Positions 9,027-17,288 are shown, counted from the stretch's first letter. The stretch is 37,146 nt of DNA from a virus (IMGVR_UViG_3300025120_000196:1-37146), one strand, 5' to 3'. The notes: generated from the sequence alone by a model not told the origin. Program-made: numbers and translations.

Positions 9027-10060
9027 TGGCTCCTATACGTATGAAAACAAAAACTAGTGGACCTATCTCTCCTGGTACATCTTCCACAGGGAAATCAAGA
9101 GATGTCAGAGCAATATCAAAAGAATTAGATAAAGCAATACAAAGAAGAGAGAGTCTTAATAAAACTAGAGAAGATTATTTTGGAGGTAGAAAAGATATTA
9201 CTGATGATCGTTTAGAAAGAAGACAAAAACAAGCAGATTTAGTTAATCAATTTAAAAAAGACTTTTTAAATCCAATTAAAGAAGTTACCCAAGGACCTGA
9301 GGGTTTTGGTAGGTTTACAAGAAACCTTGGAGCTAATGCTCCTATGAGTTTACGTGATTTTCAAATGCAAACAGCTAACAAATATGGACCTACAAACAGA
9401 GAAGTTATGGGAGATATAGGATTTGGTTTAGGTAACATAGCACAGGGTTTTGGTGATTTTGCAGCTAGAGGTGGAGCTATCGGATCTGTTTTATCTGATC
9501 TTTTTAGCAGAGTTAAAAGTGGAACTACACAAGGAATAGAGTCTGTGAAAGGTGTGTATGATAATTTAAGAAAAAATCTCTCAGGAGAGCCCACCGTAAC
9601 AACAGGTGGTGGCAGTACAATTTTTACTACTACAGAAGAACCTTTTAAGGACTTAACTCCTAGAAATGATATTTTAGTAGAACCTTTGGAAAATCTTCCT
9701 AGTCAAATGTCAGATGAAGAAAATGCTTATCCTTTTTTATCAGATAGAACAGCATATAAACCAATAAGAGTAAGTGATATGAATATGGAAGGTGTTATGG
9801 CAAGCAATATAGGTCAAAATGTGATTGGTAATTTACAGAATTTACAAAATCTAGCTAACAAATATAACTTAAATAGAATTCAATTTGACCCATTAAATCC
9901 AAATAGAATAGGCTACTCGGATCAATTTATGTTTAACCAAACTCCTGTTAATTACAATCTTTCTGCTACACCTGAAGGAGTACAGGGTGGACTAAATTTC
10001 ACATTTAAAGATGGTGGAAATGTAGACAAATACGCTGGTTTAGGTTATAAACTTAAATAA
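9026..10060 (+). CDS. Virion-cluster protein (344 aa)
   Basis: The start overlaps the previous stop by one base (TAATG). The N-terminal ~90 residues are strongly basic and helical (KELDKAIQRRESLNKTRED and onward). The middle is glycine-rich (GDIGFGLGNIAQGFGDFAARGG), and the end contains NRIQFDPLNPNRIGYSD and a glycine-rich tail FKDGGNVDKYAGLGYKLK. The FKDGGNVDKYAGLGYKLK ending resembles the short glycine tails of the neighbouring virion proteins. Function unknown; a structural role is inferred from its place in the operon. Confidence 0.55.
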   Translation: MAPIRMKTKTSGPISPGTSSTGKSRDVRAISKELDKAIQRRESLNKTREDYFGGRKDITDDRLERRQKQADLVNQFKKDFLNPIKEVTQGPEGFGRFTRNLGANAPMSLRDFQMQTANKYGPTNREVMGDIGFGLGNIAQGFGDFAARGGAIGSVLSDLFSRVKSGTTQGIESVKGVYDNLRKNLSGEPTVTTGGGSTIFTTTEEPFKDLTPRNDILVEPLENLPSQMSDEENAYPFLSDRTAYKPIRVSDMNMEGVMASNIGQNVIGNLQNLQNLANKYNLNRIQFDPLNPNRIGYSDQFMFNQTPVNYNLSATPEGVQGGLNFTFKDGGNVDKYAGLGYKLK

Positions 10061-10150
10061 ATGAAATTAATTCAATTTATTATAAATATATTTAAACGAA
10101 AGGTAGAAAAAGATCCTCATGAAGAACATTGGGGTATAGGTGCATCATGA
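10061..10150 (+). CDS. Tiny hypothetical protein (29 aa), coupled to lysozyme
   Basis: The ATG follows directly after the TAA of the upstream gene and the stop overlaps the lysozyme start (ATGA at 10147-10150). The peptide has a hydrophobic N-terminus (MKLIQFIINIFKRK) followed by a charged HEEHWGIG tail. It could be a minimal membrane peptide acting with the lysozyme, or simply a coupling leader. There is no clear ribosome binding site, so translation would depend on re-initiation. Confidence 0.4.
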   Translation: MKLIQFIINIFKRKVEKDPHEEHWGIGAS

Positions 10151-10596
10151 TTGAAATTACAGATGAATTAAGAGCTAGAGTCACTTCTGCGGAAGGAATT
10201 GTTGACCACGTATATTTGGACAGTTTAGGAAAAGCCACAATAGGAATTGGGCACCTTATTAAACCACATGAAAGAGAAAGATTTCCTGAAGGAAAAAAAA
10301 TTTCTAGAGAAGAAATAGATGAACTATTTGATTTAGATTTAAACAGAGCAGCAGCGGGAGCTGATGCTTTAATTGAGGAATGTATTGGTCACGATTTACC
10401 TGTTCATATAGAACACGTTATTGTGGAAATGGTTTTTCAACTAGGAACTCAAGGTGTCCGAAATTTCTCCAAGATGTGGAAAAACATGAGAAACAAGAAG
10501 TGGAAAGAAGCTTCGGATGAAATGAAAGATTCTAGGTGGCATAAGCAAACCACCAACAGATGTGAACATCTAGCTGAAATAGTAGCTAATACTTAA
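10147..10596 (+). CDS. Endolysin, T4-type lysozyme (GH24 muramidase)
   Basis: The protein (149 aa) hydrolyses the MurNAc-GlcNAc bond of peptidoglycan to release progeny. The catalytic triad pattern is clear: Glu16 in SAEGIVDHVY, Asp25 in YLDSLGK and Thr31 in ATIGIGH, giving spacings 9 and 6, the same as Glu11-Asp20-Thr26 of T4 lysozyme. Length is normal for the family. I place the start at ATG 10147, in an ATGA overlap with the preceding tiny ORF; an in-frame TTG at 10129 is less likely. No signal peptide or N-terminal anchor is visible, so export needs a holin; a 3-TM holin lies at the far right end of the window. The gene ends head-on against a minus-strand gene with a 4-bp overlap. Confidence 0.88.
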   Translation: MIEITDELRARVTSAEGIVDHVYLDSLGKATIGIGHLIKPHERERFPEGKKISREEIDELFDLDLNRAAAGADALIEECIGHDLPVHIEHVIVEMVFQLGTQGVRNFSKMWKNMRNKKWKEASDEMKDSRWHKQTTNRCEHLAEIVANT

Positions 10597-10769
10597 AGAG
10601 TTCTTCTAATAAAATTAGGGAACTGACCTTCTTCTTTGTAAAATCTATACGCTGCATACCAATCTTTTTTGTACTCTGCTTGGCAGAATTCTTTGATGGA
10701 TTCATCTTTATCTTCTTGCTTAAACAAGTTTAAGAAATGATCTTTTGCTTTGTTGGTTAAGTTAAACAT
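10593..10769 (-). CDS. Small hypothetical protein (58 aa), last gene of replication operon
   Basis: A good ribosome binding site (AAGGAG, 10776-10781 on the plus-strand scale) precedes the ATG at 10769. The protein starts MFNLTNKAKDHFLNLFKQE and has an aromatic C-terminal half (YKKDWYAAYRFYKEEGQF). It is predicted helical. It is the last gene of the leftward operon, and its stop codon overlaps the lysozyme stop. No function recognised. Confidence 0.65.
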   Translation of the reverse strand: MFNLTNKAKDHFLNLFKQEDKDESIKEFCQAEYKKDWYAAYRFYKEEGQFPNFIRRTL

Positions 10770-10807
10770 TATTATCTCCTTGGTTTATTTCGAGGAGAAT
10801 ATAATAC

Positions 10808-11038
10808 TTATTCTTCTTTTTTACTTATGCTTTTTTGAGACGCTAGGTGTTCTTCTATGGCTTCCCACACTTCTATATTAGACCAGTGTGCTTTGACACA
10901 ATCAGATATATCCTCATGTAACACTTTCAACATTTTAATATCCATAGTCACTGGACTACCTGTGTTGTCTACAATGTGTTTTATTTCTTGTTTTGTTAAG
11001 CTAAGTTTAAGTTCTCCGTTTTGATACATTATTCTCAT
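10808..11038 (-). CDS. Small hypothetical protein coupled to DNA polymerase (76 aa)
   Basis: The ATG at 11038 overlaps the polymerase stop as ATGA, so I prefer it to upstream non-ATG starts. The protein begins MRIMYQNGELKLSLTKQE and continues with a helical acidic part (ISDCVKAHWSNIEVWEAIEE). It has no recognisable motif. Tight coupling to polymerase suggests an accessory or host-interaction role, which is inference only. Confidence 0.6.
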   Translation of the reverse strand: MRIMYQNGELKLSLTKQEIKHIVDNTGSPVTMDIKMLKVLHEDISDCVKAHWSNIEVWEAIEEHLASQKSISKKEE

Positions 11039-12915
11039 TTTGCTTCTCCCCAATTGTTTCCTATTGCTACATCGACCTTGGAAGGAACACTCATTTCAAT
11101 CGTGTTTTCCATAATATCGATAACTTTTTTCTCCACTTCAGGATCGCCATTAAGACTAATGGCTAGTTCATCGTGAATTTGAATCATAGGATTGATACCT
11201 TCTTTATCTAAATCAATCATGGCTTTTTTTGTTTGATCAGCCGCTGACCCTTGTATCAACCTATTTAAAGCTTTATACGTCCCTGATCTTTTCAAAGGAG
11301 TATATTCACCATACTCTTCTTTAGCTCTATCCAAAGGATAAGCCTTGTAAGAACCAAATGCTTTTGGCTCCCATAATTCAAAACGACATCTTCGACCTAA
11401 GAAAGTCTTCACTGCACCTTTTTTATTCGCATGATCAGATACTGCATTAGCTAACTGTCGAACAAAAGGGACTCTCTCATTATATTGTTTAATCAAAGAC
11501 TTGCCTTCCTCAGGATCAATACCTAATTGATCAGATAATTTTCCTACACCCATACCATAAAATAGTCCTAAATTTATTGTTTTAGCGCTCTTACGAGGTA
11601 TGTTTCCTATTTCAGCCATGATTGTATGAAAATCTGTTTCTTTATTTTCGTTATAAGCTTTCACAATTTTTTCAGCACCCTCTAGTTTCACGATATTTGC
11701 ATAGTGACTAACGAGTCGTGGCTCTTGTTGAGAGTAGTCAAAAGAACCCCACTTCTCTCCTTCTTCAGGCAAAAACAATCCTCGAACTAAAGAACCGATT
11801 TTAATATCTGATTGAGCATCGTCTTTCGCAGGAATTTGTTGAAGATTAGGGTTAGAATAACTAAATCGACCTGTCAACGTACCACCATTTTCTGTTCGTA
11901 GCTGATTAATATTTGCATGTATTCTTCCATTATGTTGATATTTTTCTATCGTATGAAGGAACGTGGTCCGTGCCTTGTTGAAATTTCTGGCCTGAACAAT
12001 TGCCTTGGGTACAGGATGAGGATGAAACTCTAAAAAGCTTTTTGTAAAACTAGGATTACCTTTATCTGTTTTAGGATATTCAATCTTACATTGATCAAAA
12101 ACAGTGGCAATAGAACGAGCAGCCCATATATCACATTTGAGCTCTGTCTTATCGAAAATAAATTTCATTAAATCGTTTTCTTTTCTAATAAAAGTTTTTT
12201 CAGCTTTCTTTAATTGTTCTAAATCAACTCTTACGCCTTTTTTTCTCATCTTCATAAGAATAGGTATAAGGTCAGTTTCTAAATCAAAAACTGTTTCAAG
12301 ATCTTGTTGAACTATTTCAGGTTTTAATCTATCCCAAAGTTTTAAAGATAGCACTGCATCTTGTTCAGCATATTCTCCTACATATTGAGAAGGTATTTTA
12401 AACATTTCGCTTTTAGGATTAACACCCCATTGTGCTGCTGTTTCATTTAAAAGAAATTCGTTTTTACTTTCAGCTAAATACTCTTTTGATACTGCATTTA
12501 AAGAATAACTAAATTTGTTTTCATTAATTAATGGAGCAGCAATCATTGTATCAATGATACGACCATTCCATTTGACTCCTTCAGCTTCTAACCAACCAAA
12601 GTCATAGGTAGCGTTATGAGCTATCTTTTCTCCTTCGCCTGAAAGCATTTCATTTAGCCAGTCAAACACGACTCGTGGATCGTGATTAAATCCTGTCTCA
12701 TGTCGAATAGGATAGTACCCCTTCCAACCGTCTACAGCTATAGCAACACCAATTATTTCTCCGTCATTAGTAGCCCAACCTGGGCCCTTCTCTATAATGT
12801 TTGGATCCTTAGTCTCTAAATCTATTGCAATTTTATCTGCGTCTTTGATATTTGGAAAATCCATAGGTGGAACCCACTCGGATTTCGGTTTAAACATCCC
12901 TATTTGTTTACTCAT
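11035..12915 (-). CDS. polA: Family A DNA polymerase with 3'-5' exonuclease
   Basis: The phage replicative DNA polymerase, 626 aa. The exonuclease domain (about residues 25-200) shows Exo I Asp32/Glu34 (AIDLETKD), Exo II Asn101...Asp105 (HNATYDFGW) and Exo III Tyr182...Asp186 (YAEQDAV), so proofreading should be active. The polymerase domain has motif A Asp393 (SFDYSQQEPR), the O helix RKSAKTINLGLFYG (441-454) and motif C HDE (581-583). The residue matching E. coli Phe762 is Leu449, a type found in many uncultured marine phages. There is no 5'-3' exonuclease domain, as usual for phage enzymes. ATGA overlaps occur on both sides. Residues NHDPRV (77-82) are encoded by a copy of the GC-rich dispersed repeat. 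Confidence 0.95.
   Translation of the reverse strand: MSKQIGMFKPKSEWVPPMDFPNIKDADKIAIDLETKDPNIIEKGPGWATNDGEIIGVAIAVDGWKGYYPIRHETGFNHDPRVVFDWLNEMLSGEGEKIAHNATYDFGWLEAEGVKWNGRIIDTMIAAPLINENKFSYSLNAVSKEYLAESKNEFLLNETAAQWGVNPKSEMFKIPSQYVGEYAEQDAVLSLKLWDRLKPEIVQQDLETVFDLETDLIPILMKMRKKGVRVDLEQLKKAEKTFIRKENDLMKFIFDKTELKCDIWAARSIATVFDQCKIEYPKTDKGNPSFTKSFLEFHPHPVPKAIVQARNFNKARTTFLHTIEKYQHNGRIHANINQLRTENGGTLTGRFSYSNPNLQQIPAKDDAQSDIKIGSLVRGLFLPEEGEKWGSFDYSQQEPRLVSHYANIVKLEGAEKIVKAYNENKETDFHTIMAEIGNIPRKSAKTINLGLFYGMGVGKLSDQLGIDPEEGKSLIKQYNERVPFVRQLANAVSDHANKKGAVKTFLGRRCRFELWEPKAFGSYKAYPLDRAKEEYGEYTPLKRSGTYKALNRLIQGSAADQTKKAMIDLDKEGINPMIQIHDELAISLNGDPEVEKKVIDIMENTIEMSVPSKVDVAIGNNWGEAK
12670..12687. repeat. 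GC-rich dispersed repeat copy
   Basis: GACTCGTGGATCGTGATT inside the polymerase gene. The 14-base core GACTCGTGGATCGT recurs exactly at 25287-25300. Confidence 0.65.
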
Positions 12916-14516
12916 ATTCTATATGCCTCCCGCGATTGTGGCGTTATTATAAATAAGTTTTCTTTAGCTCTAGAAAAAGCAACATAAAATAATCTATGTT
13001 CGCTAATCGGATTAATACGATATTCTTCGTATGCCATTTTTCCTATATCTAATGAAACAATAACATTGTCTGCTTCACCACCTTTTTGTTGATGAATAGT
13101 AGATAATGTTACTCTTGGTTCTAAGGCTAAGTCTTCACCTCTTGTTTCTAAGTTTTCTAAATACGCTTTTGTTTCTGTATTAATTGTTGTCATTACTTCT
13201 GTCCAAGGCGTTTCAAAGTCAACTGTTAATCCAAAATCATCTTTCAGATCTTTAAAAGATAATTTCTTATCAGGAAAAGCTTTTCTTTGTTCTGCGATAA
13301 GTTTTTTATTACCACGAACTACGTATTCTTTTCCTAAACACTTGTATAAATTTTCGATCAGCCTTATAGGAACTTTATTGTTTTCATTTCTCATCAAATC
13401 TTTCCAAGTAAGAATAGCATTTCTTTCCTTACTTCCAATAGAATATCTGTATTTACTGTCTTTTAATTTAACTCTAAAAAATATATTTTTCTTTCTCATG
13501 ACTTCTTCCATGTCATCACGAATAGTTCTTGTTCTACCCATTATTAACCATGAACCTTGGTTCATATCTAAGTGATACATGCCTCTAATAAACTCAACAG
13601 ATCCATCTCTGTTAGCAGGAGACCATTTAATATCATCATAACCTATGATCTGTTCTTCAACACGATTAACAATTTCCCAGACTTTTCTTGGAACTCTTTT
13701 TGATTTATCCAAAACAATTATATTTTTAGCTTCATCTTTAACTTGTATTGCTTTTGATACGTCTGCATCTGCCCAAGTATAAATAGCCTGATTAGGGTCC
13801 ATGGCGAGGTAACTTTTTTCTGAGTTTCTCCATATTTTTTCTGCCATTTTCCACTGTATCGTAGACATATCTTGAGACTCATCAAAGAAAACAACTTTAA
13901 AAGCCTTATAAAAGCTTCCATTAACATAGTTAGTAATTAAGTCAGTAAAATCTACTTTTGGTCCTTGGTCCTTAACTAAATACCCATTAGTTCCATTTGT
14001 AAATTTTTCATAACCAAAGTTTTTGTAGTCTCTTAATCCCTTATCTATGTACTCTAGTTTGTGCCAAATAATATCTTTTGCAAACATGGCCCAACAATCA
14101 CGTAAAGGTATGTCTCTTCTTTTTGCTTTTTCTATAAGATCAACATATTTGTCGTCATAGTTGTTGAAAAATATGTCATCATCATTATTAACGTTAATAT
14201 TAATCCTAAGTTCATTTGATATATTCCTCCAATCATTATTACTTAGTATGTGCTCTCTCGTAAGACCCATTTGCCTTAATGCGAAAGAGTGTAAGGTACT
14301 AAAATTTTCTAACTGATTTAATGGTACTTTAAATTTTTGAGAGGCTCTTTGTTTAGCCTCATCAACTGCTTTATTAGAAAAAGAAAAAAAAGCTATCTCA
14401 TCTATGTTTATTTCATTAGATAAATATTCTTCTATTTTATCTAAAATAAAAGTTGTCTTACCTGTCCCTGGAGGACCAATAACAACAGTAGGAGTTTTCT
14501 TATCCAATAAACTCAT
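12912..14516 (-). CDS. SF1A (UvrD/Rep-like) DNA helicase
   Basis: A 534-aa ATP-dependent DNA translocase. Motif I is GPPGTGKTTF (from residue 14), motif II DESQDM, motif III-like AMDPNQAIYTWADA, motif V STIHQQKGGEADNV and motif VI LFYVAFSRAKENL, the standard UvrD/PcrA order. It is shorter than bacterial UvrD (about 720 aa), mainly through smaller 1B/2B insertions. No DnaB-type helicase is visible in the window, so this protein may unwind DNA at the phage fork together with the polymerase and the primase encoded in the same operon. It overlaps both neighbours by a few bases (ATGA with polymerase; 17 bp with the ABC/GNAT gene). Confidence 0.9.
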   Translation of the reverse strand: MSLLDKKTPTVVIGPPGTGKTTFILDKIEEYLSNEINIDEIAFFSFSNKAVDEAKQRASQKFKVPLNQLENFSTLHSFALRQMGLTREHILSNNDWRNISNELRININVNNDDDIFFNNYDDKYVDLIEKAKRRDIPLRDCWAMFAKDIIWHKLEYIDKGLRDYKNFGYEKFTNGTNGYLVKDQGPKVDFTDLITNYVNGSFYKAFKVVFFDESQDMSTIQWKMAEKIWRNSEKSYLAMDPNQAIYTWADADVSKAIQVKDEAKNIIVLDKSKRVPRKVWEIVNRVEEQIIGYDDIKWSPANRDGSVEFIRGMYHLDMNQGSWLIMGRTRTIRDDMEEVMRKKNIFFRVKLKDSKYRYSIGSKERNAILTWKDLMRNENNKVPIRLIENLYKCLGKEYVVRGNKKLIAEQRKAFPDKKLSFKDLKDDFGLTVDFETPWTEVMTTINTETKAYLENLETRGEDLALEPRVTLSTIHQQKGGEADNVIVSLDIGKMAYEEYRINPISEHRLFYVAFSRAKENLFIITPQSREAYRI

Positions 14517-15594
14517 GTGCGTAGCAAACCCTTTCTTTATGTTTTTCTCTTAATTCTTGACTATAACCACCAAAATTAGAAGTCTTTTTTCCTGTAGCTA
14601 TTCTATTTAATTCTTTTTCATAATCGTCTTTTCTATTTTGTTTATTATGAGTTGTTGGTCTCCATTTTTCAGGATGAGCTTCTCGATATTCACCGAAACG
14701 AGGATGAGCTGTTTTAGAAAAGAAGCGATGACCGAGGACCGTGAATTGTTTTGCCACTGCCTCAGACAAACGAACGCCTAAGCCTAATCCTTGAAAATCA
14801 GGAAGTATCACTGTCCTGTGTTCCCTCCACGCTTTTTCTTTGATTGTTCCTGAGGGAAAAAAGATAACTGATGAAAATCCGACTGGGGTTCCGTTCCATG
14901 TGGCAACCCAACATCGTGTAGCTGTACTGATGTTTCCTGTGAGATAGTGATGCTCAGCGAAGTATGACCAAATTTTGTGGGAACAAGGAACGACTTCCAA
15001 AACAATCTTGGGTCGCCTAAGAGACCCCCGTGATACCACCTTACTAGAGTTTGTATCAAACACCCAGTCAGGTTGTAACCAGTCAATGATATCATAGTGA
15101 CATGACGCAAAGACAACATTTTTAATATCTTTATTTCGAATAAATTTTTGCAAAGCATTAGAACAAGACTTCGCTACATTACGATCCACCACACTAGTGA
15201 ATTCATCAATAACTGCATTATCTTTTACTCTCCTAGCTAAATCAGATCGAAATCTTTCTCCTGTACTTAAAACGTGATAAGGTCTCATCCAAGAAGGAAT
15301 AGAATTAAATCCAACAGAAGATAATCTTTCTTGCGCTTCTTCTGGTGTATCAAAGTGAGAACAAACAGCTTTGTTTGAGTCCCACTGAATATTTTCTTCT
15401 TCTCCATATTCTTTTAACAAACTTGATTTACCACTTCCTGAAGCTCCAACAATTAAACCAATATTAAATCCTTCTTTTGGTTTTTGAAACTCTGGTAGAG
15501 TAAACTCTGTTTGACCATCAAATTGATAGTCAAACATTCTACTGATCTCATTAGTAATGTTATCAGTTTGTACTTGTGATTTTAGTTTTTTCAA
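14500..15594 (-). CDS. ABC-type ATPase fused to a GNAT acyltransferase domain
   Basis: A 364-aa two-domain protein. Residues ~40-195 form an ABC ATPase with Walker A GASGSGKS (50-57), signature LSTGE (109-113), Walker B NAVIDEF (126-132) and His166 in the H-loop (FASCHYD). Residues ~200-320 form a GNAT fold with HHYLTG, VATWNGTPVGF and acyl-CoA motif A VILPDFQGLGLG (262-273). There are no membrane segments, so it is not a transporter. The start is TTG at 15594 in a TTGA overlap with the primase stop, with AGGAGG upstream inside the primase end. Substrate unknown: acylation of a protein or of DNA (the Mu Mom base-modification enzyme is also GNAT-like) are both possible. Placement between primase and helicase suggests action on DNA or the replisome. 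Confidence 0.8.
   Translation of the reverse strand: MKKLKSQVQTDNITNEISRMFDYQFDGQTEFTLPEFQKPKEGFNIGLIVGASGSGKSSLLKEYGEEENIQWDSNKAVCSHFDTPEEAQERLSSVGFNSIPSWMRPYHVLSTGERFRSDLARRVKDNAVIDEFTSVVDRNVAKSCSNALQKFIRNKDIKNVVFASCHYDIIDWLQPDWVFDTNSSKVVSRGSLRRPKIVLEVVPCSHKIWSYFAEHHYLTGNISTATRCWVATWNGTPVGFSSVIFFPSGTIKEKAWREHRTVILPDFQGLGLGVRLSEAVAKQFTVLGHRFFSKTAHPRFGEYREAHPEKWRPTTHNKQNRKDDYEKELNRIATGKKTSNFGGYSQELREKHKERVCYAHEFIG
14727..14744. repeat. GC-rich dispersed repeat copy
   Basis: GATGACCGAGGACCGTGA inside the GNAT part of the ABC/GNAT gene, antisense to it. Confidence 0.6.
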
Positions 15595-17147
15595 AACGGT
15601 ATTTCCTCCTCTATATTTTCTTTTTTCATATCAGGAACATCTAACTCTACATCTTCTATGTTTAATTGCTTTATTTTCCATAGTCTCATTCTTGTGTTCT
15701 TAACACTCCTGATAGTGTCGTCAGCATTATATTCTTCTTTTAGTCTCATTGTTACCCAAGGTCTTGACTCTTTAAAATCATTTCTTTTTAAATGATCCAT
15801 TAAGTCTTTGAGAGCAAAATAAGTAAATCCTTCTTCAGTGTAAGATTTACCTAAAAATATATCTGCTATTGTTAGAGCCTCGCCTTGATGTAAACAAAAC
15901 TCTTCTAACAATTCTTTAAACTCACCCTTCTTTGTTACTTCTTCAGGTGGATGATCAATAGAAATAGACTCAAATAAATCACTGTATGTTTGATTCCATT
16001 CTGCTGAACTCATATTCATGATGCCTTTATTAAGCTGTTCAAGACAAGCTTGAATAATCTTTTTATGTGTCATCAAATCTTCTGTATTAGCTATCTCTAT
16101 TCTTCTGTCATCGACATTTAAAAAATAACGAGGAGGATCTGACTTATATACTTTTAAATCGGAATAAACTGGATGATCTCTATCACCTTCACTTCCAATA
16201 CCAAATTTTCTTTTTTTACAAAGTCTCTTATTACATAAAGACTCAATAGGAGGTTGAGAACAACGATACATATATTTCGGTGCGCCATTGTTATCGCTTT
16301 GACTTACTTGTTTTATCACTATCAAAACTTCATCAGACTTTAATGGGGGCTCAATATAGTTTCTGTTGTATTCTTCGACTAATTCCTTGTAATTATCAGG
16401 ATCAGCTTTACGATAATAAACGCCTACATTGAACAGAGCGTTATTACGTGATCCGTCAGAAACACCCTGTTCAGTTAGTATTTGTAGGCATGGAGGTCCG
16501 TCTTTAATAACCTCGTTCTTGAAATCGGTTTTAATCGACTTGAGAGCACCAACAACGAGACTATCGTAGTGAGAAAGAAATTCTTCTAAACTTAACGCGT
16601 TACCATTTTGATCTAATCCATATCGACTTCTTCCATGGTAAGGCAAATTAATCCAACTGCCTGTATCTCTTTTTTCTTCTCCCTCTCTTTGATACAGTTC
16701 AATTTGTTTTGGAAAGACTTCAGCTTTTGGATAACCCAAAGCTGTTGCCATTTCACTTAACTTGGTTTGTATATCTTTTGCTGTGACATACGTTTTTGTG
16801 AATAAATATAAATGTGCTCCACCACTTTTTGATAGACACATGATTAAAGGAAACTTTTTTTGTTTTACTATTTTTAGTAAAGCTTTGTGATCAAGAGGAT
16901 AAACATCGATATCAATAACGCCAAACTTACATTTGTCTTCGTCATTAATAGGAACAATACCCATGGCAGGATATTCTCCTTTTAGGTGTTGTTCAAATTT
17001 TTCCAAGGTCGGTGGCTCGTGGACCGTGGTCATTTTAGCCTCTACCTTTAACCCTTCTTGTGGCTCGTTCTTTTTATAAAAGACACCATGAGCCCTCTCA
17101 AGACCTGTAAAGACCTCTTTAAACTTCTTAATTAATTCTAATTCCAT
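15591..17147 (-). CDS. Archaeo-eukaryotic primase (AEP, TOTE type) with PriCT-like region
   Basis: A 518-aa primase. The AEP core shows the metal site Asp79-x-Asp81 (GVIDIDVYP), the SxxxH motif SKSGGAHLYLF (Ser108, His112) and then VFPKQIELYQREG and SWINLPYHGRSRYG, an arrangement typical of TOTE conflict-system primases. Residues ~225-275 (RNNALFNVGVYYRKADPDNY and onward) look like a PriCT helical domain, followed by a Cys cluster CSQPPIESLCNKRLC that could bind zinc. The C-terminus is acidic and ends EEEIPF, like the protein-recruiting tail of bacterial SSB. It probably makes primers for the downstream polymerase. GAGAGG precedes the ATG, just after a nested stem structure at 17161-17288. 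Confidence 0.85.
   Translation of the reverse strand: MELELIKKFKEVFTGLERAHGVFYKKNEPQEGLKVEAKMTTVHEPPTLEKFEQHLKGEYPAMGIVPINDEDKCKFGVIDIDVYPLDHKALLKIVKQKKFPLIMCLSKSGGAHLYLFTKTYVTAKDIQTKLSEMATALGYPKAEVFPKQIELYQREGEEKRDTGSWINLPYHGRSRYGLDQNGNALSLEEFLSHYDSLVVGALKSIKTDFKNEVIKDGPPCLQILTEQGVSDGSRNNALFNVGVYYRKADPDNYKELVEEYNRNYIEPPLKSDEVLIVIKQVSQSDNNGAPKYMYRCSQPPIESLCNKRLCKKRKFGIGSEGDRDHPVYSDLKVYKSDPPRYFLNVDDRRIEIANTEDLMTHKKIIQACLEQLNKGIMNMSSAEWNQTYSDLFESISIDHPPEEVTKKGEFKELLEEFCLHQGEALTIADIFLGKSYTEEGFTYFALKDLMDHLKRNDFKESRPWVTMRLKEEYNADDTIRSVKNTRMRLWKIKQLNIEDVELDVPDMKKENIEEEIPF
17007..17031. repeat. GC-rich dispersed repeat copy
   Basis: Within the primase gene: GGTCGGTGG followed by CTCGTGGACCGTGGTC. 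It encodes part of TTVHEPPT near the primase N-terminus. Confidence 0.6.
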
Positions 17148-17160
17148 ATTAACCTCTCAA

Positions 17161-17288
17161 ATTAATAGCCTCTCCTTTAATTAAGTTGGGGCATGGTCCG
17201 AAAGGAGGCTCGAAAAAACCACACCCCAACCTATTAAGAGTGGGAATAGGAGGATAAGACCACTCTTAACTTTACGCGGGCTATTAAT
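17161..17288 (-). ncRNA. Candidate structured leader RNA (three nested helices) before the primase gene
   Basis: On the minus-strand RNA three helices nest. P1: ATTAATAGCC (17288-17279) with GGCTATTAAT (17170-17161), 10 perfect pairs. P2: TTAAGAGTGG (17269-17260) with CCACTCTTAA (17243-17234), 10 perfect pairs, 16-nt loop. P3: 13 pairs between 17230-17218 and 17097-17085 (+100; i.e. 17197-17185), including two adjacent G-U pairs that would be C-A mismatches on the plus strand. The P3 loop has CTCCTTT, complementary to AAAGGAG just before the 3' strand of P1, so a pseudoknot is possible. P1 starts at the SSB-like stop codon and the primase ribosome binding site follows it within 10 nt. It could be a cis-regulator or a processed small RNA. 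Structure seen; function inferred. Confidence 0.6.

Noticed and set aside
10597-10807. Terminator between lysozyme and the leftward replication operon
   Set aside because: The genes converge with a 4-bp stop overlap and no GC hairpin with a T-run is visible on either strand.
14808-15158. 116-codon alternate frame inside the ABC/GNAT gene
   Set aside because: Lies entirely within a gene with clear domain motifs in another frame.
14500-15594. Annotation as an ABC transporter ATPase
   Set aside because: No membrane partner or transport gene nearby; the fused GNAT domain and replication-operon location argue against transport.
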